64,000 nucleotides of DNA from Erysipelotrichaceae bacterium. Its GTDB lineage: Bacteria > Bacillota_I > Bacilli_A > Erysipelotrichales > Erysipelotrichaceae. Positions 47,372 to 56,609 of this stretch are shown here, piece by piece (within the stretch, counting starts at the first letter, position 1; each line of letters begins with the position of its first letter). The stretch spans positions 95,343 to 159,342 of the forward strand of contig JAFRIE010000029.1 of NCBI GenBank assembly GCA_017432885.1, written 5' to 3'. A program made the translations under genes and the position numbers. Below the pieces are notes generated by a model. That model was not told the DNA's origin. It saw nothing but the letters and a program-made list of their open reading frames with translations, and did no database searches.

Positions 47372-47758
47372 ATGAAAGAGTTTGAAAACAATGCGTATTT
47401 CTGGCAGAAGGTAGATACTTTGTATTCTTCCGGCGATTTTAAGTTAACAAACAAAAAGGGCAGTGTTCATAAGATGTATCCTTCTTTGAACTATCCCTGC
47501 GATTTTGGCTATGTCAAAACATTAAACAGTGAAAGCGAAACGCCAATGGAAGTCTTTAAGACGCCACAGGGGAAAAGAGTTGATGCGATCGTCCTTTGTG
47601 CCGATATCATCAACAAACGTTTTGAAGTAAAGGCACTGGTCGGTGTCAACGATGAAGAATGTGAAGAGATCCTCCGTTTTCTCAACTGTACCGACTATCA
47701 GAAGTCGGTCCTGTTAAAAAGAGGAAAAATCATTCCTGCCTGGGGTGAAACAGAGTAG
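47372..47758 (+). CDS. Inorganic pyrophosphatase-like protein, degenerate active site
   Basis: 128 residues. The segment YPSLNYPCDFGYVKTL matches the start of family I pyrophosphatases, but the Asp cluster that binds Mg2+ and pyrophosphate (DGDPLD in the family) is reduced to GKRVDAIVL, and the C-terminal region is shorter than usual (about 175). It may bind but not cleave pyrophosphate, or act on another substrate. GAGG lies before ATG, with a possible -10 at TATATT (47341). Confidence 0.6.
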   Translation: MKEFENNAYFWQKVDTLYSSGDFKLTNKKGSVHKMYPSLNYPCDFGYVKTLNSESETPMEVFKTPQGKRVDAIVLCADIINKRFEVKALVGVNDEECEEILRFLNCTDYQKSVLLKRGKIIPAWGETE

Positions 47759-47777
47759 CGGAACGCTACTTTTTTTA
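47754..47777 (+). terminator. Terminator overlapping the stop codon of the pyrophosphatase-like gene
   Basis: AGTAGCG pairs with CGCTACT around GAA, then six T follow. The TAG stop is in the stem. Confidence 0.8.
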
Positions 47778-47789
47778 GGATTTTTGGAT

Positions 47790-47795
47790 TAGAAT
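47790..47795 (+). promoter_or_regulatory. -10 box TAGAAT 6 nt before ATG 47802
   Basis: The box is followed by AAAGAC and ATG, so there is no leader. No clear -35 is visible. Confidence 0.65.
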
Positions 47796-47801
47796 AAAGA
47801 C

Positions 47802-48857
47802 ATGAACAGTATAGAAAAAAAGAAAGAACTGATTATCAATGTTTTATATATAGCCGTCATCTGCGGACTTGTTTACTTAAGCGTCAACTACCTTTTGGGA
47901 CTGCTGTTTCCTTTTATTATGGGTTTCCTTTTCGCTTATGCCGCGGTAAAAGTCTGTCGCAGATTCTTCAAGAACGACAGGAAACTGCACAGAGGGATCA
48001 CTCTTACGCTGATCTATCTTCTGATCATCCTGGCCGCTGTTCTGATCGTTTCTCTTGGCATCAGCAAGATCGGTGACTTTATCGAAGGCCTGCCGTCTTT
48101 CTACAAGAATACGATGGAGCCTTATATCTCATCTTTGGAAGAAGCTATCAGCGGTGCAGCCTATCAGCTTCCTTGGAACATCCGGGAACTGTTGAACAAT
48201 TTTACCGACGGGATCTTCGATTCAATCAAATCCATTTTATCTTCTGCCGTATCCGGCATTGCCAAAGTGACGACTTCGGTGATCACCAATGTTCCGCAGA
48301 CCTTACTGTCGATCCTGGTGGCTGTCACAACGTCTTTCTACATGGTATTTGACTACGAGAATATCTCCGAATGGTTCACTTCTTCCCTGTCTGAAAAGGC
48401 GCTGGGCATCTTTAATGAGATCAAGGACTTCTTCGAGAATGTCCTGCTGAAGATCTTCGGTTCCTATGCGACGATCATGGGTATTACCTTTGTGGAACTG
48501 TTCATCGGACTGACGATATTCCGCATTTCCAACGGCGGAATGTGGGCGATGCTGATTGCACTGCTGGATATCCTGCCGGTACTAGGTGTAGGAACGGTGC
48601 TGATCCCATGGGGTGTCAGCTGTCTGATCACCGGCAAGTTCCTGCTTGGCATCGAACTTCTGGTGCTGTATACCGTCATTACTCTGATCCGTAACATCAT
48701 TGAACCGAGAATGGTCGGAATCAGCCTGAATCTGCACCCGCTGGCGACCCTGATCTCGATGATCGTCGGCGTCCGGATGTTCGGTGCGGTAGGCATGTTC
48801 GGTTTCCCGTTGGCTCTGTCCTTCTTCCATACCAGAAAGAAAAAACAGGCGGAATAA
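47802..48857 (+). CDS. AI-2E family (YtvI-like) transporter
   Basis: 351 residues with about seven or eight membrane segments and a soluble middle region, the plan of the AI-2E exporter/YtvI permease family (pattern GLTIFRISNGGMWAMLIALLD, PVLGVGTVLIPWG in the second half). Substrates differ within the family (autoinducer-2, Na+/H+ in some members), so none is assigned. It overlaps the next gene by 1 nt (TAATG). Leaderless by promoter position. Confidence 0.82.
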   Translation: MNSIEKKKELIINVLYIAVICGLVYLSVNYLLGLLFPFIMGFLFAYAAVKVCRRFFKNDRKLHRGITLTLIYLLIILAAVLIVSLGISKIGDFIEGLPSFYKNTMEPYISSLEEAISGAAYQLPWNIRELLNNFTDGIFDSIKSILSSAVSGIAKVTTSVITNVPQTLLSILVAVTTSFYMVFDYENISEWFTSSLSEKALGIFNEIKDFFENVLLKIFGSYATIMGITFVELFIGLTIFRISNGGMWAMLIALLDILPVLGVGTVLIPWGVSCLITGKFLLGIELLVLYTVITLIRNIIEPRMVGISLNLHPLATLISMIVGVRMFGAVGMFGFPLALSFFHTRKKKQAE

Positions 48858-49336
48858 TGGAATATCATCAGATAGAGCCCGTATACAATGAGAATTCAAA
48901 GATCCTGATTCTGGGATCTTTTCCTTCGGTCAAATCAAGGGAGACCGGCTTTTTCTACGGTCATCCGCAGAACCGCTTCTGGAAGACCATTGCGGCCGTA
49001 TGCGAAGAAAGAGTCCCTGTTACGATATCGGAAAAGAAGGAGATGCTTTTAAGAAACGGAATCGCCCTATGGGATGTTGTAGCGTCCTGTGAGATAGAAG
49101 GTTCCGCTGATGCTTCGATCCGCAACGTAAAAGCGAATGATATAAAAAAACTGATCGGCAGGACATCAATCAGCAGAATCTACGTAAATGGCAAAACCGC
49201 CATGAAACTCTATCGGAAATATCTGGAAAAACCGTTGAATAGGGAAGCTGTCCTTCTTCCTTCTACCAGTCCGGCCAATGCCACATGTTCATTGGAAAGA
49301 CTGGTTGAAGAATGGCAGGTCATCAAAGAGAATTGA
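48857..49336 (+). CDS. DNA-deoxyinosine glycosylase (uracil-DNA glycosylase superfamily, family 6)
   Basis: 159 residues. The N-terminal motif LILGSFPSVKSRETGFFYGHPQNRFW is typical of hypoxanthine-DNA glycosylases, and the C-terminal loop LPSTSPANA is the matching second motif. The enzyme removes deaminated adenine (hypoxanthine) from DNA. It is translated with the transporter gene before it, and its 3' end overlaps the convergent HAD gene by 14 nt. Confidence 0.88.
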   Translation: MEYHQIEPVYNENSKILILGSFPSVKSRETGFFYGHPQNRFWKTIAAVCEERVPVTISEKKEMLLRNGIALWDVVASCEIEGSADASIRNVKANDIKKLIGRTSISRIYVNGKTAMKLYRKYLEKPLNREAVLLPSTSPANATCSLERLVEEWQVIKEN

Positions 49337-49988
49337 TCTTCTCGATCAGTTCGATCGCCTGACTTAAGTCATCCAGCACAGCAAAACATTTCTTTCGGCT
49401 TTCCTCTTCCACGGAAGCCAGATCGGGAATATGAACGACTTTCAGTCCGGCATGGTAAGCCGATATGATACCGTTGTTGGAATCTTCAAAAGCCAGGATA
49501 TTCTCTTTGGGAATATCAAATGCTTCTATGGTTTTCAGATAGATTTCCGGCCTGGGCTTGGATTCTTTCAGATCATCACCGTAGGTGATATGGTCAAAAC
49601 AGCCGATCAGCCCGGTTTTTTTCAAATACTGTTCCGCGGTGCTTCTGCCGGTTGAGGTTGCGACAGCTTTGTAGATACTGTTTTCATCCAGATAAGAAAA
49701 AAGCTCATCCAGACCCTTTTTCTTTTCCAGAAGATGCGTATCTAGATATTCTTTCTTTAATGCAACTGTACGGCTGATAAACTCCTGAAAAGGGAAATCA
49801 TCTCCTAATACATTCCGAAAACGTCTCCCGGTTTCTTCGCCGTTGATCCCCATCGTATCCAGTATCAGCTCTTTGGGAACGCCATAGCCGTATTTTTCGC
49901 TGCAGGCAAGAGCCCCGATGTACCAGACTTTCTCACTGTCCAGCAGCAGACCGTCCATATCAAAGATACAAAGCCGTATTCTGTTCAT
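49323..49988 (-). CDS. HAD-family hydrolase, beta-phosphoglucomutase-like
   Basis: 221 residues. Motif I is FDMDGLLLDSE, followed by the helical C1 cap, the Thr/Ser motif VATSTGRS and the Lys-to-Asp motif region AFEDSNNGI. The group includes beta-phosphoglucomutases and small sugar phosphatases; catalytic details do not separate them here. On the minus strand TATAAT lies 8 nt before ATG, so the leader is 0-2 nt. It overlaps the glycosylase gene tail to tail. Confidence 0.85.
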   Translation of the reverse strand: MNRIRLCIFDMDGLLLDSEKVWYIGALACSEKYGYGVPKELILDTMGINGEETGRRFRNVLGDDFPFQEFISRTVALKKEYLDTHLLEKKKGLDELFSYLDENSIYKAVATSTGRSTAEQYLKKTGLIGCFDHITYGDDLKESKPRPEIYLKTIEAFDIPKENILAFEDSNNGIISAYHAGLKVVHIPDLASVEEESRKKCFAVLDDLSQAIELIEKINSL

Positions 49989-49996
49989 ATGAATTC

Positions 49997-50002
49997 ATTA
50001 TA
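49997..50002 (-). promoter_or_regulatory. -10 box TATAAT 8 nt before ATG 49988
   Basis: On the minus strand the box is followed by GAATTCAT and ATG, which leaves no room for a Shine-Dalgarno site. Confidence 0.65.
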
Positions 50003-50148
50003 CAGGAGAGAAAGTATAGAGTCATTTCTCTTTTTTTGCACCTGTTTATGATGTATGATGAAAGTAAGGAAAATCTCTAACAGAGAACCGTTTAGAACAG
50101 TGTTTATGAATGAAAGAAAAATACAACACAAAGAAAGGAAGGATTGAA

Positions 50149-50976
50149 ATGAAGAAAAAGATTACGTTTTTATTTGTGCTTGTTTTAGTATTATCATTGT
50201 TTACCGGATGTACCAAGAAGGAAGAAACACCTTCCGGTGAACCTGAAGTCAACGATCAGCTGGCGGCGATTCAGAATGCCGGAAAACTTGTTGTAGGTAT
50301 TGAAGGAACATATAAGCCTTTCAACTTCGTCGATGACAATGGAAACTATGCCGGCTACGACGTTGATGTCGCCAGAGCCGTTGCGGAACATCTGGGTGTA
50401 GAAGTAGAATTTGTCATGGCGGAATGGGATGCTCTGCTGGTAGGTATCGATGCAGGCAGATGGGATACAGTTATTGCCGACGTTACCGCTACCGATGAAA
50501 GAAGAGAGAAATATGATTTCTCCGATCCATATTGTTTTACTGCCAGACAGGTCGTTGTAAACAAAGGCAATCCGCTTGAACTGCATTCACTGGAAGATTT
50601 GAACGGACTGAGAATTGCAACGAACGCCACCAACAGCTGGGTTCCGCGTCTGGAAGAGTTGGGTGTTACGATCGTACCGATCGATGATACAACACAGTGC
50701 GCACAGGCTGTCTTGAGCGGAAATGCCGATTTCTGCATGTTCAACGATGTTGTTCTTTCTGAATACAGAGAGAATCATCCGGAATCAGAGCTGGAAGTAG
50801 CCTTCAAGATCGAATCCGATATCAACGAAGTATCGATTCCTTGCCGCAAGGGTGAAGAAAGACTGCTTGCCGAATTCAATGCTGCGATCGCGGAATTAAG
50901 AGAAAACGGCAAACTGGTAGAATTCTCCAACAAGTGGTTCCACCAGGATCTGACTTATAATCCTTTTGCAGAATAA
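50149..50976 (+). CDS. Polar amino acid ABC transporter substrate-binding lipoprotein
   Basis: 275 residues from ATG 50149, preceded by AAAGGAAGG; a frame from 50110 adds residues that break the signal peptide. The lipobox is FTGC (near residue 20). The SBP family 3 fold begins at GKLVVGIEGTYKPFNFVDD, with the ligand-binding Arg/Asp pattern typical of glutamine, cystine or arginine binders. It is first in an operon with permease and ATPase genes. Confidence 0.93.
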   Translation: MKKKITFLFVLVLVLSLFTGCTKKEETPSGEPEVNDQLAAIQNAGKLVVGIEGTYKPFNFVDDNGNYAGYDVDVARAVAEHLGVEVEFVMAEWDALLVGIDAGRWDTVIADVTATDERREKYDFSDPYCFTARQVVVNKGNPLELHSLEDLNGLRIATNATNSWVPRLEELGVTIVPIDDTTQCAQAVLSGNADFCMFNDVVLSEYRENHPESELEVAFKIESDINEVSIPCRKGEERLLAEFNAAIAELRENGKLVEFSNKWFHQDLTYNPFAE

Positions 50977-50998
50977 AAGATTTATCTTGCGTTGTTTT

Positions 50999-51036
50999 AA
51001 TCAGCGATAGTTGAACAATTATCGCTGATTTTCTTT
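50999..51036 (+). terminator. Hairpin between binding-protein and permease genes
   Basis: An 11-bp stem (AATCAGCGATA with TATCGCTGATT) surrounds a 10-nt loop, followed by TTCTTT. It likely gives partial termination, so more binding protein than permease is made. Confidence 0.75.
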
Positions 51037-51048
51037 AAGGAGCATATT

Positions 51049-51798
51049 ATGAACGATATTGGTATTTGGATCACAGAAGCATTAGGTACCCGCGTCTGGC
51101 GTATCATCCGGATCCTGGTAGAATCATTTCCAAAACTTCTGAAACCATGTCTGCAGATTACGATCACTTTGACGCTGCTGTCTTTTTTCTTTGGACTGAT
51201 CCTGGCCTTGATCCTGGCTCTTGTTCAGGTTGCCAACATTAAAGGCCTGAAACAGTTCGCCCGGTTTTATGTCTGGATTTTCCGAGGAACGCCTTTGATG
51301 CTGCAGCTGTTCATCATTTTCTACGGTCTGCCTTCTTTTGGCATCAATTTCAGCGGTTATATCGCTGCAATCATCGCTTTCTCGCTGAATCTGGCTGCCT
51401 ATAACTCGGAGATCATCCGTTCGGCGATACAGTCTGTTCCGATCGGCCAGAGCGAAGCGGGATACATGATCGGTTTGAACTACTTTCAGGTCATGACCCG
51501 TGTCGTGCTTCCACAGGCCGCAAGAGTCGCGTTCCCGCCTCTGTTCAGCTCTTTGATCGGACTGACCAAGGATACTTCCCTGGCTTCTTCCATAACGGTT
51601 ATCGAAATGATGTCGGTTGCCAAAAGAGTTGCTGCCGTCTACTATGAACCGTTCTGGATGTACATGGAGGCCGGTTTCATCTATCTGATGATCTGCACGA
51701 TCCTGACGAAACTGCAGTCCTTTATGGAAAAGAAACTGGAATGGAAACAGCCTGCCGATACAAAGCCGGAATTGGAAACTGTCAAAGAAGACAGATGA
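51049..51798 (+). CDS. Polar amino acid ABC transporter permease
   Basis: 249 residues with five membrane helices and the EAA loop ([25 protein letters not shown]) that contacts the ATPase. It belongs to the HisM/GlnP permease family. It works as a homodimer because only one permease gene is present. AAGGAG is the ribosome site. Confidence 0.93.
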   Translation: MNDIGIWITEALGTRVWRIIRILVESFPKLLKPCLQITITLTLLSFFFGLILALILALVQVANIKGLKQFARFYVWIFRGTPLMLQLFIIFYGLPSFGINFSGYIAAIIAFSLNLAAYNSEIIRSAIQSVPIGQSEAGYMIGLNYFQVMTRVVLPQAARVAFPPLFSSLIGLTKDTSLASSITVIEMMSVAKRVAAVYYEPFWMYMEAGFIYLMICTILTKLQSFMEKKLEWKQPADTKPELETVKEDR

Positions 51799-51811
51799 TC
51801 GAGGTAAGAAC

Positions 51812-52561
51812 ATGTTAGGAGTCAAGAACATACATAAATCCTTTGGATCAAATCAGGTACTGAAAGGTATCGATTTTGAAGTCAACGAAGGTGAAGTGAT
51901 CGCCGTGATCGGTTCTTCCGGTTCCGGAAAGACAACGCTGTTAAGATGCATGGCTTTCCTGGAACAGGCAGACGACGGAATTTTTACGTTTGACGATCTG
52001 TCGAAGGATATCCGTAAGATCACCAAGAAAGAAATCAAGGAACTGCGGATGAAGATGGGTTTTGTCTTTCAGAGTTTTAATCTTTTCCGCAACATGACCG
52101 CCTTGCAGAATGTCATGGAAGGTCTGACGACAGCCAGAAAGATCCCGGCACAGGAAGCAAAAGAGACGGCAATGGAGATGCTGCAAAAGGTCGGCATGGT
52201 CGATCGGGCGGACTATTATCCTGATCAGCTTTCCGGTGGACAGCAGCAGCGTGTGGCGATTGCCAGAGCGCTTGCCACGAAACCGGAAGTCATCCTCTTT
52301 GATGAACCGACTTCGGCTCTGGATCCGGAACTGACAGGAGAAGTCCTGGAAGTCATGGTCAAGTTGGCAAGGGAAGGAACGACCATGGTTGTCGTTACCC
52401 ACGAGATGGAATTTGCCAGAAATGTCGCCAACAGAGTCATTTTCATGGAAGACGGCGTTGTCGTTGAAGAAGGAAGCGCACAAGAAGTTCTTTCCGATCC
52501 GAAAGAAGAAGCGACAAAACGTTTCCTTAGAAGGATCTTAAGAAAAGAGGAAGAAGCATAA
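51812..52561 (+). CDS. Polar amino acid ABC transporter ATP-binding protein (GlnQ type)
   Basis: 249 residues. Walker A is GSSGSGKTT, the signature is LSGGQQQR, Walker B is [12 protein letters not shown], and the switch His is in VVTHEME. It powers uptake by the permease encoded 13 nt upstream. Confidence 0.95.
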   Translation: MLGVKNIHKSFGSNQVLKGIDFEVNEGEVIAVIGSSGSGKTTLLRCMAFLEQADDGIFTFDDLSKDIRKITKKEIKELRMKMGFVFQSFNLFRNMTALQNVMEGLTTARKIPAQEAKETAMEMLQKVGMVDRADYYPDQLSGGQQQRVAIARALATKPEVILFDEPTSALDPELTGEVLEVMVKLAREGTTMVVVTHEMEFARNVANRVIFMEDGVVVEEGSAQEVLSDPKEEATKRFLRRILRKEEEA

Positions 52562-52580
52562 ACAGCTAAAGGAGTATATT

Positions 52581-52955
52581 ATGAGAATCAGTAATGTAGG
52601 TCTGATGGTAAAAGACCTGGAAGGTGCCAGAAGGTTTTTTGAAGAATATTTCGGTGCAACGGTACATGCGGAATATTCAGAGGACAACGGATACAAGTCC
52701 TATATCATGAAGTTTGATGAGAATCCGAAGATCGAACTGATGTCGAAACCGGAAGTGATCGACGCCGTAAAGGATAGAAACAACGCCGGCTATATCCATA
52801 TCTGTATCAAGGTCGACAGCAGGGAAAAGTTTGAAGAGATCCTTGCCAGGACCAAGGCTGACGGCTATGAGATTCTTTATGAACCGGCTACCGTCGGCGG
52901 GCAGGAATTCCGGGCGATTGCTTTTGAGGATAACATCATCGAGGTTTGTTACTAA
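52581..52955 (+). CDS. VOC-superfamily (glyoxalase-like) protein
   Basis: 124 residues, two beta-alpha-beta-beta-beta modules. It begins RISNVGLMVKDLEGARRFFEE, with the second half EFRAIAFEDNIIEVC containing the terminal Glu ligand. Family members are metal-dependent lyases, epimerases or dioxygenases. It follows the ABC ATPase gene by 19 nt with AAAGGAG, so it is probably in the operon. Substrate unknown. Confidence 0.8.
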   Translation: MRISNVGLMVKDLEGARRFFEEYFGATVHAEYSEDNGYKSYIMKFDENPKIELMSKPEVIDAVKDRNNAGYIHICIKVDSREKFEEILARTKADGYEILYEPATVGGQEFRAIAFEDNIIEVCY

Positions 52956-52973
52956 AGACCGGTATTTCTAGAT

Positions 52974-53738
52974 ATGATGGATCATAAAGTTTGTATCATT
53001 ACGGGAGCTTCCGGTGGGATCGGTTCCAGGATCGTGAAAAGATTTCTGGAGGAAGGTTACCATGTCGTAATGACGGATCTGAAGGCCGATCTGATTAAAG
53101 AAGCGATTGAAAAGAACCGTTTTGACCGGAATAAAGTTACGGTCTGTCCAATGGACATTACTGTTGAGGAAGCCGTAAAATCCGGCATTCGGGATATTGT
53201 TTCCCGTCTTGGAAGGATCGATGCACTGGTGAATGCCGCAGGGATCTGCGGCAGTTATGACAGGATCACGGATTATTCCTATGAAAACTTCAAGAAGGTG
53301 TATGAAGTGAATGTTTTCGGAACGTTTCTGATGATTCAGAACGTCTTGCCGGAGATGGTCAGAAAACAGCAGGGGTCTATTGTCAATTTCGGCTCTGTTT
53401 CCGGAATGCGCGGTTACTCTTTTGAAGTCGGCTACGGTTCCAGCAAATGGGCGGTGATCGGCATGAGCCAGACGGTGGCCAACGAGTACGGTTCAAAAGG
53501 GATCCGCTGCAACAGCGTTTCTCCCGGCTGGGTCAATACCTGCATGATGGAGAAGACGATCGAGAATTACCGGAAGCTGGGAATCGAAGATCCGGAAAAC
53601 TGGATCACCTATGGTTCTATCCGGCGTCCGGCCAGACCGGAGGAGATTGCGGATGCTGTCTATTTCCTTTGTTCTGAAAGGGCATCTTATATCAATGGAG
53701 CGAATATCGTCGTGGATGGCGGTATGACGATAAAATAG
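52974..53738 (+). CDS. Short-chain dehydrogenase/reductase
   Basis: 254 residues. The NAD(P)-binding motif is TGASGGIG, the catalytic Ser is in NFGSVSG and the Tyr/Lys in YGSSK, with SPGWVNT and the C-terminal GANIVVDGG. An Asp in MTDLKAD after the second strand favours NAD. It probably oxidises a hydroxyl group in the same pathway as its VOC and BtpA neighbours. Two ATGs in a row give alternative starts 3 nt apart, and the ribosome site is weak. Confidence 0.9.
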   Translation: MMDHKVCIITGASGGIGSRIVKRFLEEGYHVVMTDLKADLIKEAIEKNRFDRNKVTVCPMDITVEEAVKSGIRDIVSRLGRIDALVNAAGICGSYDRITDYSYENFKKVYEVNVFGTFLMIQNVLPEMVRKQQGSIVNFGSVSGMRGYSFEVGYGSSKWAVIGMSQTVANEYGSKGIRCNSVSPGWVNTCMMEKTIENYRKLGIEDPENWITYGSIRRPARPEEIADAVYFLCSERASYINGANIVVDGGMTIK

Positions 53739-53750
53739 AAGGAGTTTTTT

Positions 53751-54530
53751 ATGAAAAAGTTTTTTGACGGAAAGAAAAAAGTAATCGGCATGGTCCATCT
53801 GCTTCCTTTGCCGGCCAATGCCGCGTATAAAGGAAACAAGGATGAGATCATCCGTTTTGCCTTGGAAGATGCGAAAACGCTGATCGATTGCGGTGTCGAT
53901 GCAATCATGCTGGAAAACTTCAACGACTGGCCGCAGTATGCCGATGAGATTCCCTGGGAATCATTTACGCTGATGACGGCGATCGCTTCTAAGATCAGAG
54001 ATATCTGCCCGATCCCGTTTGGCGTTAACGTTGAAATGAATGCCTGGTATCAGGAATGGATGATGGCCTGGGCAGTGAATGCCGACTTCATCCGACTGGA
54101 AGCCTTTGTCGACAACCGTGCAGGTTCTTTCGGCTACATACCGGCCTGCTCCACACCGCTGTCTAAAGTAATGAAAGACTATCCGGCAGAAGTCATGCTG
54201 TTTACCGATGTCCATACGGCAGAGACGTATGGTAATCCGGACGTTCCAATCAACGAACTGGCTCATAATGCGATCGGTCACGATGCCCATGCGATCATCG
54301 TTACTGAGAATGACAGCTGTAAGCGTATTACGGTCGAGGATGTCCGTTCCATGCGGGAGGATATCGGCGACTTCCCGATCATTGTCGGCTCCGGTGTTAA
54401 GACCTCCAACGTGCTGGATTACTTTGAATATGCCGATGCCGTGATCGTCGGAAGAGGATTTAAAACCGGCGACAGAGTCGATGAAAAACTGGTCCGTGAA
54501 TTCATGGATGTCGTAAGAACGAAATACTAG
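53751..54530 (+). CDS. BtpA/SgcQ-family protein
   Basis: 259 residues, a TIM-barrel-like protein of the BtpA family: KVIGMVHLLPLPANAAYKG at the start, DAIMLENFNDWP, and FPIIVGSGVKTSNV near the end, with phosphate-binding glycines. E. coli SgcQ sits in a sugar PTS operon and cyanobacterial BtpA affects photosystem I; the reaction is not established. It follows the SDR gene by 12 nt and closes the operon before a terminator. Confidence 0.88.
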   Translation: MKKFFDGKKKVIGMVHLLPLPANAAYKGNKDEIIRFALEDAKTLIDCGVDAIMLENFNDWPQYADEIPWESFTLMTAIASKIRDICPIPFGVNVEMNAWYQEWMMAWAVNADFIRLEAFVDNRAGSFGYIPACSTPLSKVMKDYPAEVMLFTDVHTAETYGNPDVPINELAHNAIGHDAHAIIVTENDSCKRITVEDVRSMREDIGDFPIIVGSGVKTSNVLDYFEYADAVIVGRGFKTGDRVDEKLVREFMDVVRTKY

Positions 54531-54533
54531 ACA

Positions 54534-54561
54534 GAAAGCTGCATTGCAGCTTTTTCTTTTT
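54534..54561 (+). terminator. Terminator after the BtpA-family gene
   Basis: AAAGCTGC pairs with GCAGCTTT around ATT, followed by a long T-rich tract. Confidence 0.85.
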
Positions 54562-54600
54562 TTATAAATAATTTAAGGCAATTATAAATACAAGTGGCGT

Positions 54601-54606
54601 TATAAT
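54601..54606 (+). promoter_or_regulatory. -10 box of the YwaF-like gene
   Basis: TATAAT lies 27 nt before ATG 54634, and AGAGG serves as the ribosome site. This is a normal leadered promoter. Confidence 0.6.
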
Positions 54607-54633
54607 GAGAATAAATAAATAGAGGTATTCATT

Positions 54634-55395
54634 ATGTTTACATGGCGTCACTTTGTTTGGCTCGCAATATGTGCGGCGGTCTTTATTCTTTTTATTTTTG
54701 CCTACAAGAAGAAAAAACCGACTCTTGAACAGGTTCTAACTTCTGCCTGTGTAGTCTGCGTTCTCTCGGAATTAACGAAAGTATTCAGTGTTATTAAGCT
54801 GGTTCCATCCGCAGATGGATCGATCATCTATCCGTATATTCCAACCAACCATTTGCCTTTGCATATGTGTTCCATACAGATCCTGCTGATCTTTTATGTC
54901 CGTTTTACGGAAAACAAGAAATTCAGAGAAACTCTTTTGGCTTTCATGTATCCGACCTGTCTGATCGGAGCCCTTCTGGCTCTGGCTATGCCTTCGATCT
55001 TTACCACCAGCATCCCGGTAGAAAAAGCCTTCGTTCATCCGATGGCCTATCAGTTTTTCCTCTATCACTCCATGCTGATCGCACTGGCGTTCTGTATCGT
55101 TCTCTCTAAAGAAATCAAATGGGAAAAGAAACACTATTACTCTTCGGTCATTACGATCCTTGTGCTGGGTTTCCTTTCCCTGTATATCAACTCCATCTTT
55201 GCTTCTCCGACTTATCTAAACGGAGAACTGCTGCATGTCGATTTCTGGCCGAACTTCTTCTTCACCTACCAGAATCCGATCGGTTTACATCTGACCGAAC
55301 TATGGCAGTGGCATCTTTATCTGCTTATCATCATTGTCCTGGCATTCCTTCTTCTGGGAATCTGCTACTTCCCTTTATTAAGAAAAAAGAAATAA
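54634..55395 (+). CDS. YwaF/TMEM164-like integral membrane protein
   Basis: 253 residues with about seven membrane segments. The conserved LPLHMCSIQ, with a His between two helices, and the HPMAYQFFLYHSML region match the TIGR02206/YwaF family, related to the TMEM164 acyltransferases. A lipid-acyltransferase role is possible by that relation but unproven. It is a single-gene transcript with its own promoter and terminator. Confidence 0.78.
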   Translation: MFTWRHFVWLAICAAVFILFIFAYKKKKPTLEQVLTSACVVCVLSELTKVFSVIKLVPSADGSIIYPYIPTNHLPLHMCSIQILLIFYVRFTENKKFRETLLAFMYPTCLIGALLALAMPSIFTTSIPVEKAFVHPMAYQFFLYHSMLIALAFCIVLSKEIKWEKKHYYSSVITILVLGFLSLYINSIFASPTYLNGELLHVDFWPNFFFTYQNPIGLHLTELWQWHLYLLIIIVLAFLLLGICYFPLLRKKK

Positions 55396-55417
55396 CAGCT
55401 TCCGCTGTTATTTCTTT
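55386..55417. terminator. Bidirectional terminator overlapping two stop codons
   Basis: A perfect 14-bp stem (55386-55399 with 55404-55417) surrounds TTCC. It contains the stop codons of both converging genes. Confidence 0.9.
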
Positions 55418-56573
55418 ACTTTGTTTTGATCAGCTGCAGGATCCGTTCTGTGGCTGTTTTTATATTTTCAGGGGATGTTGCCAGATTGAGACGGACCCAG
55501 TTTTCATATCCTTTTCCAAAGCTTTCCCCCGGATTTGCCAGAATATGACATTTATCAGTCAGACATTCGGCAGCCGAGCTGGAGATATTGTATTCTCCCA
55601 GGTTCAGAAACAGCAGGTATGATCCTTCCAGATTCGTCATTTCCAGATATTCTCCCAGTTCCCGCTTCAGATACTGATAGTTTTCAAATATGACGTTATT
55701 TACTGTGTTCAGCCATTCTTCACCGTACAGGTAGTTGTAGTAGGTTGGAAGAGCGTTTAAAACATTGACAGAAGCGGTATTATGTTCCTGCTGATAACGG
55801 ATAAAACGGTCTCTGAGCTTTTTGTCAGGAATGACTACATGACAATGGGAAAAGACAGCCAGGGAGAAACTCTTGGATGCGGCGATGATTGAGACTGTCT
55901 GTTTCTGATATTTCTTCAGGCTTAAGGCCGGGACAAATTCCTGATCGGGCATGATGATATCGGAGTGTACTTCATCGGCACAGACCAGCACATGGTACTT
56001 GTGACAGAGCTCGAACAGTTCTTCCAGTTCTCCTTTTTTCCATACTCTGCCTAGCGGATTGTGTGGAGAGCACAACATCAGCATCTTAACATTCCTGGTC
56101 TTGAATTTCTTTTCGATATCCCGGTAATTGAAAGTAAAATACCCGTCTTCATATTGCAATGGGGATTCGATCACTTTACGTCCGCTGTTCTTGATTGCTG
56201 CCTTGAAAGGAGGATACAGAGGTGTATTGATCATGACTGCGTCATTCTTCTGTGTCAGGGAATGAAGGACCTGAAACATTGCATTGACAGCGCCTCTGGT
56301 AAAACGGATCCATTCTTGTTTATAGGAAACGCCGTTTCTTTTTTCGTGCCAGTCGATAAAGACCCGGTAGTAGTCTTCCGGAAGATTGGCATAGCCGTAA
56401 TCTCCCGCCTGGATAAAATCTTTTAAAGCTTTCGTTACTCTTTCATCGCATTTAAAATCCATGTCGGCGATCCACATCGGCAGACAGCCAAGCTTCTTTC
56501 CTCTGGACCACTTGATCGACTGGGAGTTGGAACGGTCAATATAGTATTTCTTGATGAATGCTGTAGTTTTCAT
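55416..56573 (-). CDS. MalY/PatB-type PLP-dependent lyase (putative C-S lyase)
   Basis: 385 residues of aminotransferase class I fold. The N-terminal GCLPMWIADMDFKCDERV is typical of MalY/PatB beta-cystathionases. ADEVHSDI holds the PLP-ring Asp and ASKSFSLA the Schiff-base Lys. It cleaves cystathionine or cysteine conjugates. TATAAT (minus strand, 56594-56599) gives a 15- to 20-nt leader with AAAGG as ribosome site. Confidence 0.88.
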   Translation of the reverse strand: MKTTAFIKKYYIDRSNSQSIKWSRGKKLGCLPMWIADMDFKCDERVTKALKDFIQAGDYGYANLPEDYYRVFIDWHEKRNGVSYKQEWIRFTRGAVNAMFQVLHSLTQKNDAVMINTPLYPPFKAAIKNSGRKVIESPLQYEDGYFTFNYRDIEKKFKTRNVKMLMLCSPHNPLGRVWKKGELEELFELCHKYHVLVCADEVHSDIIMPDQEFVPALSLKKYQKQTVSIIAASKSFSLAVFSHCHVVIPDKKLRDRFIRYQQEHNTASVNVLNALPTYYNYLYGEEWLNTVNNVIFENYQYLKRELGEYLEMTNLEGSYLLFLNLGEYNISSSAAECLTDKCHILANPGESFGKGYENWVRLNLATSPENIKTATERILQLIKTK

Positions 56574-56593
56574 GATATACCTGCCTTTCTTAC

Positions 56594-56603
56594 ATTATAG
56601 AAT
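56594..56603. promoter_or_regulatory. Overlapping divergent -10 boxes
   Basis: Minus-strand TATAAT (56594-56599, for the MalY-type gene) and plus-strand TAGAAT (56598-56603, exactly 6 nt before ATG 56610) share two base pairs. The two promoters cannot be bound at once. Confidence 0.7.
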
Positions 56604-56609
56604 AGAAAT

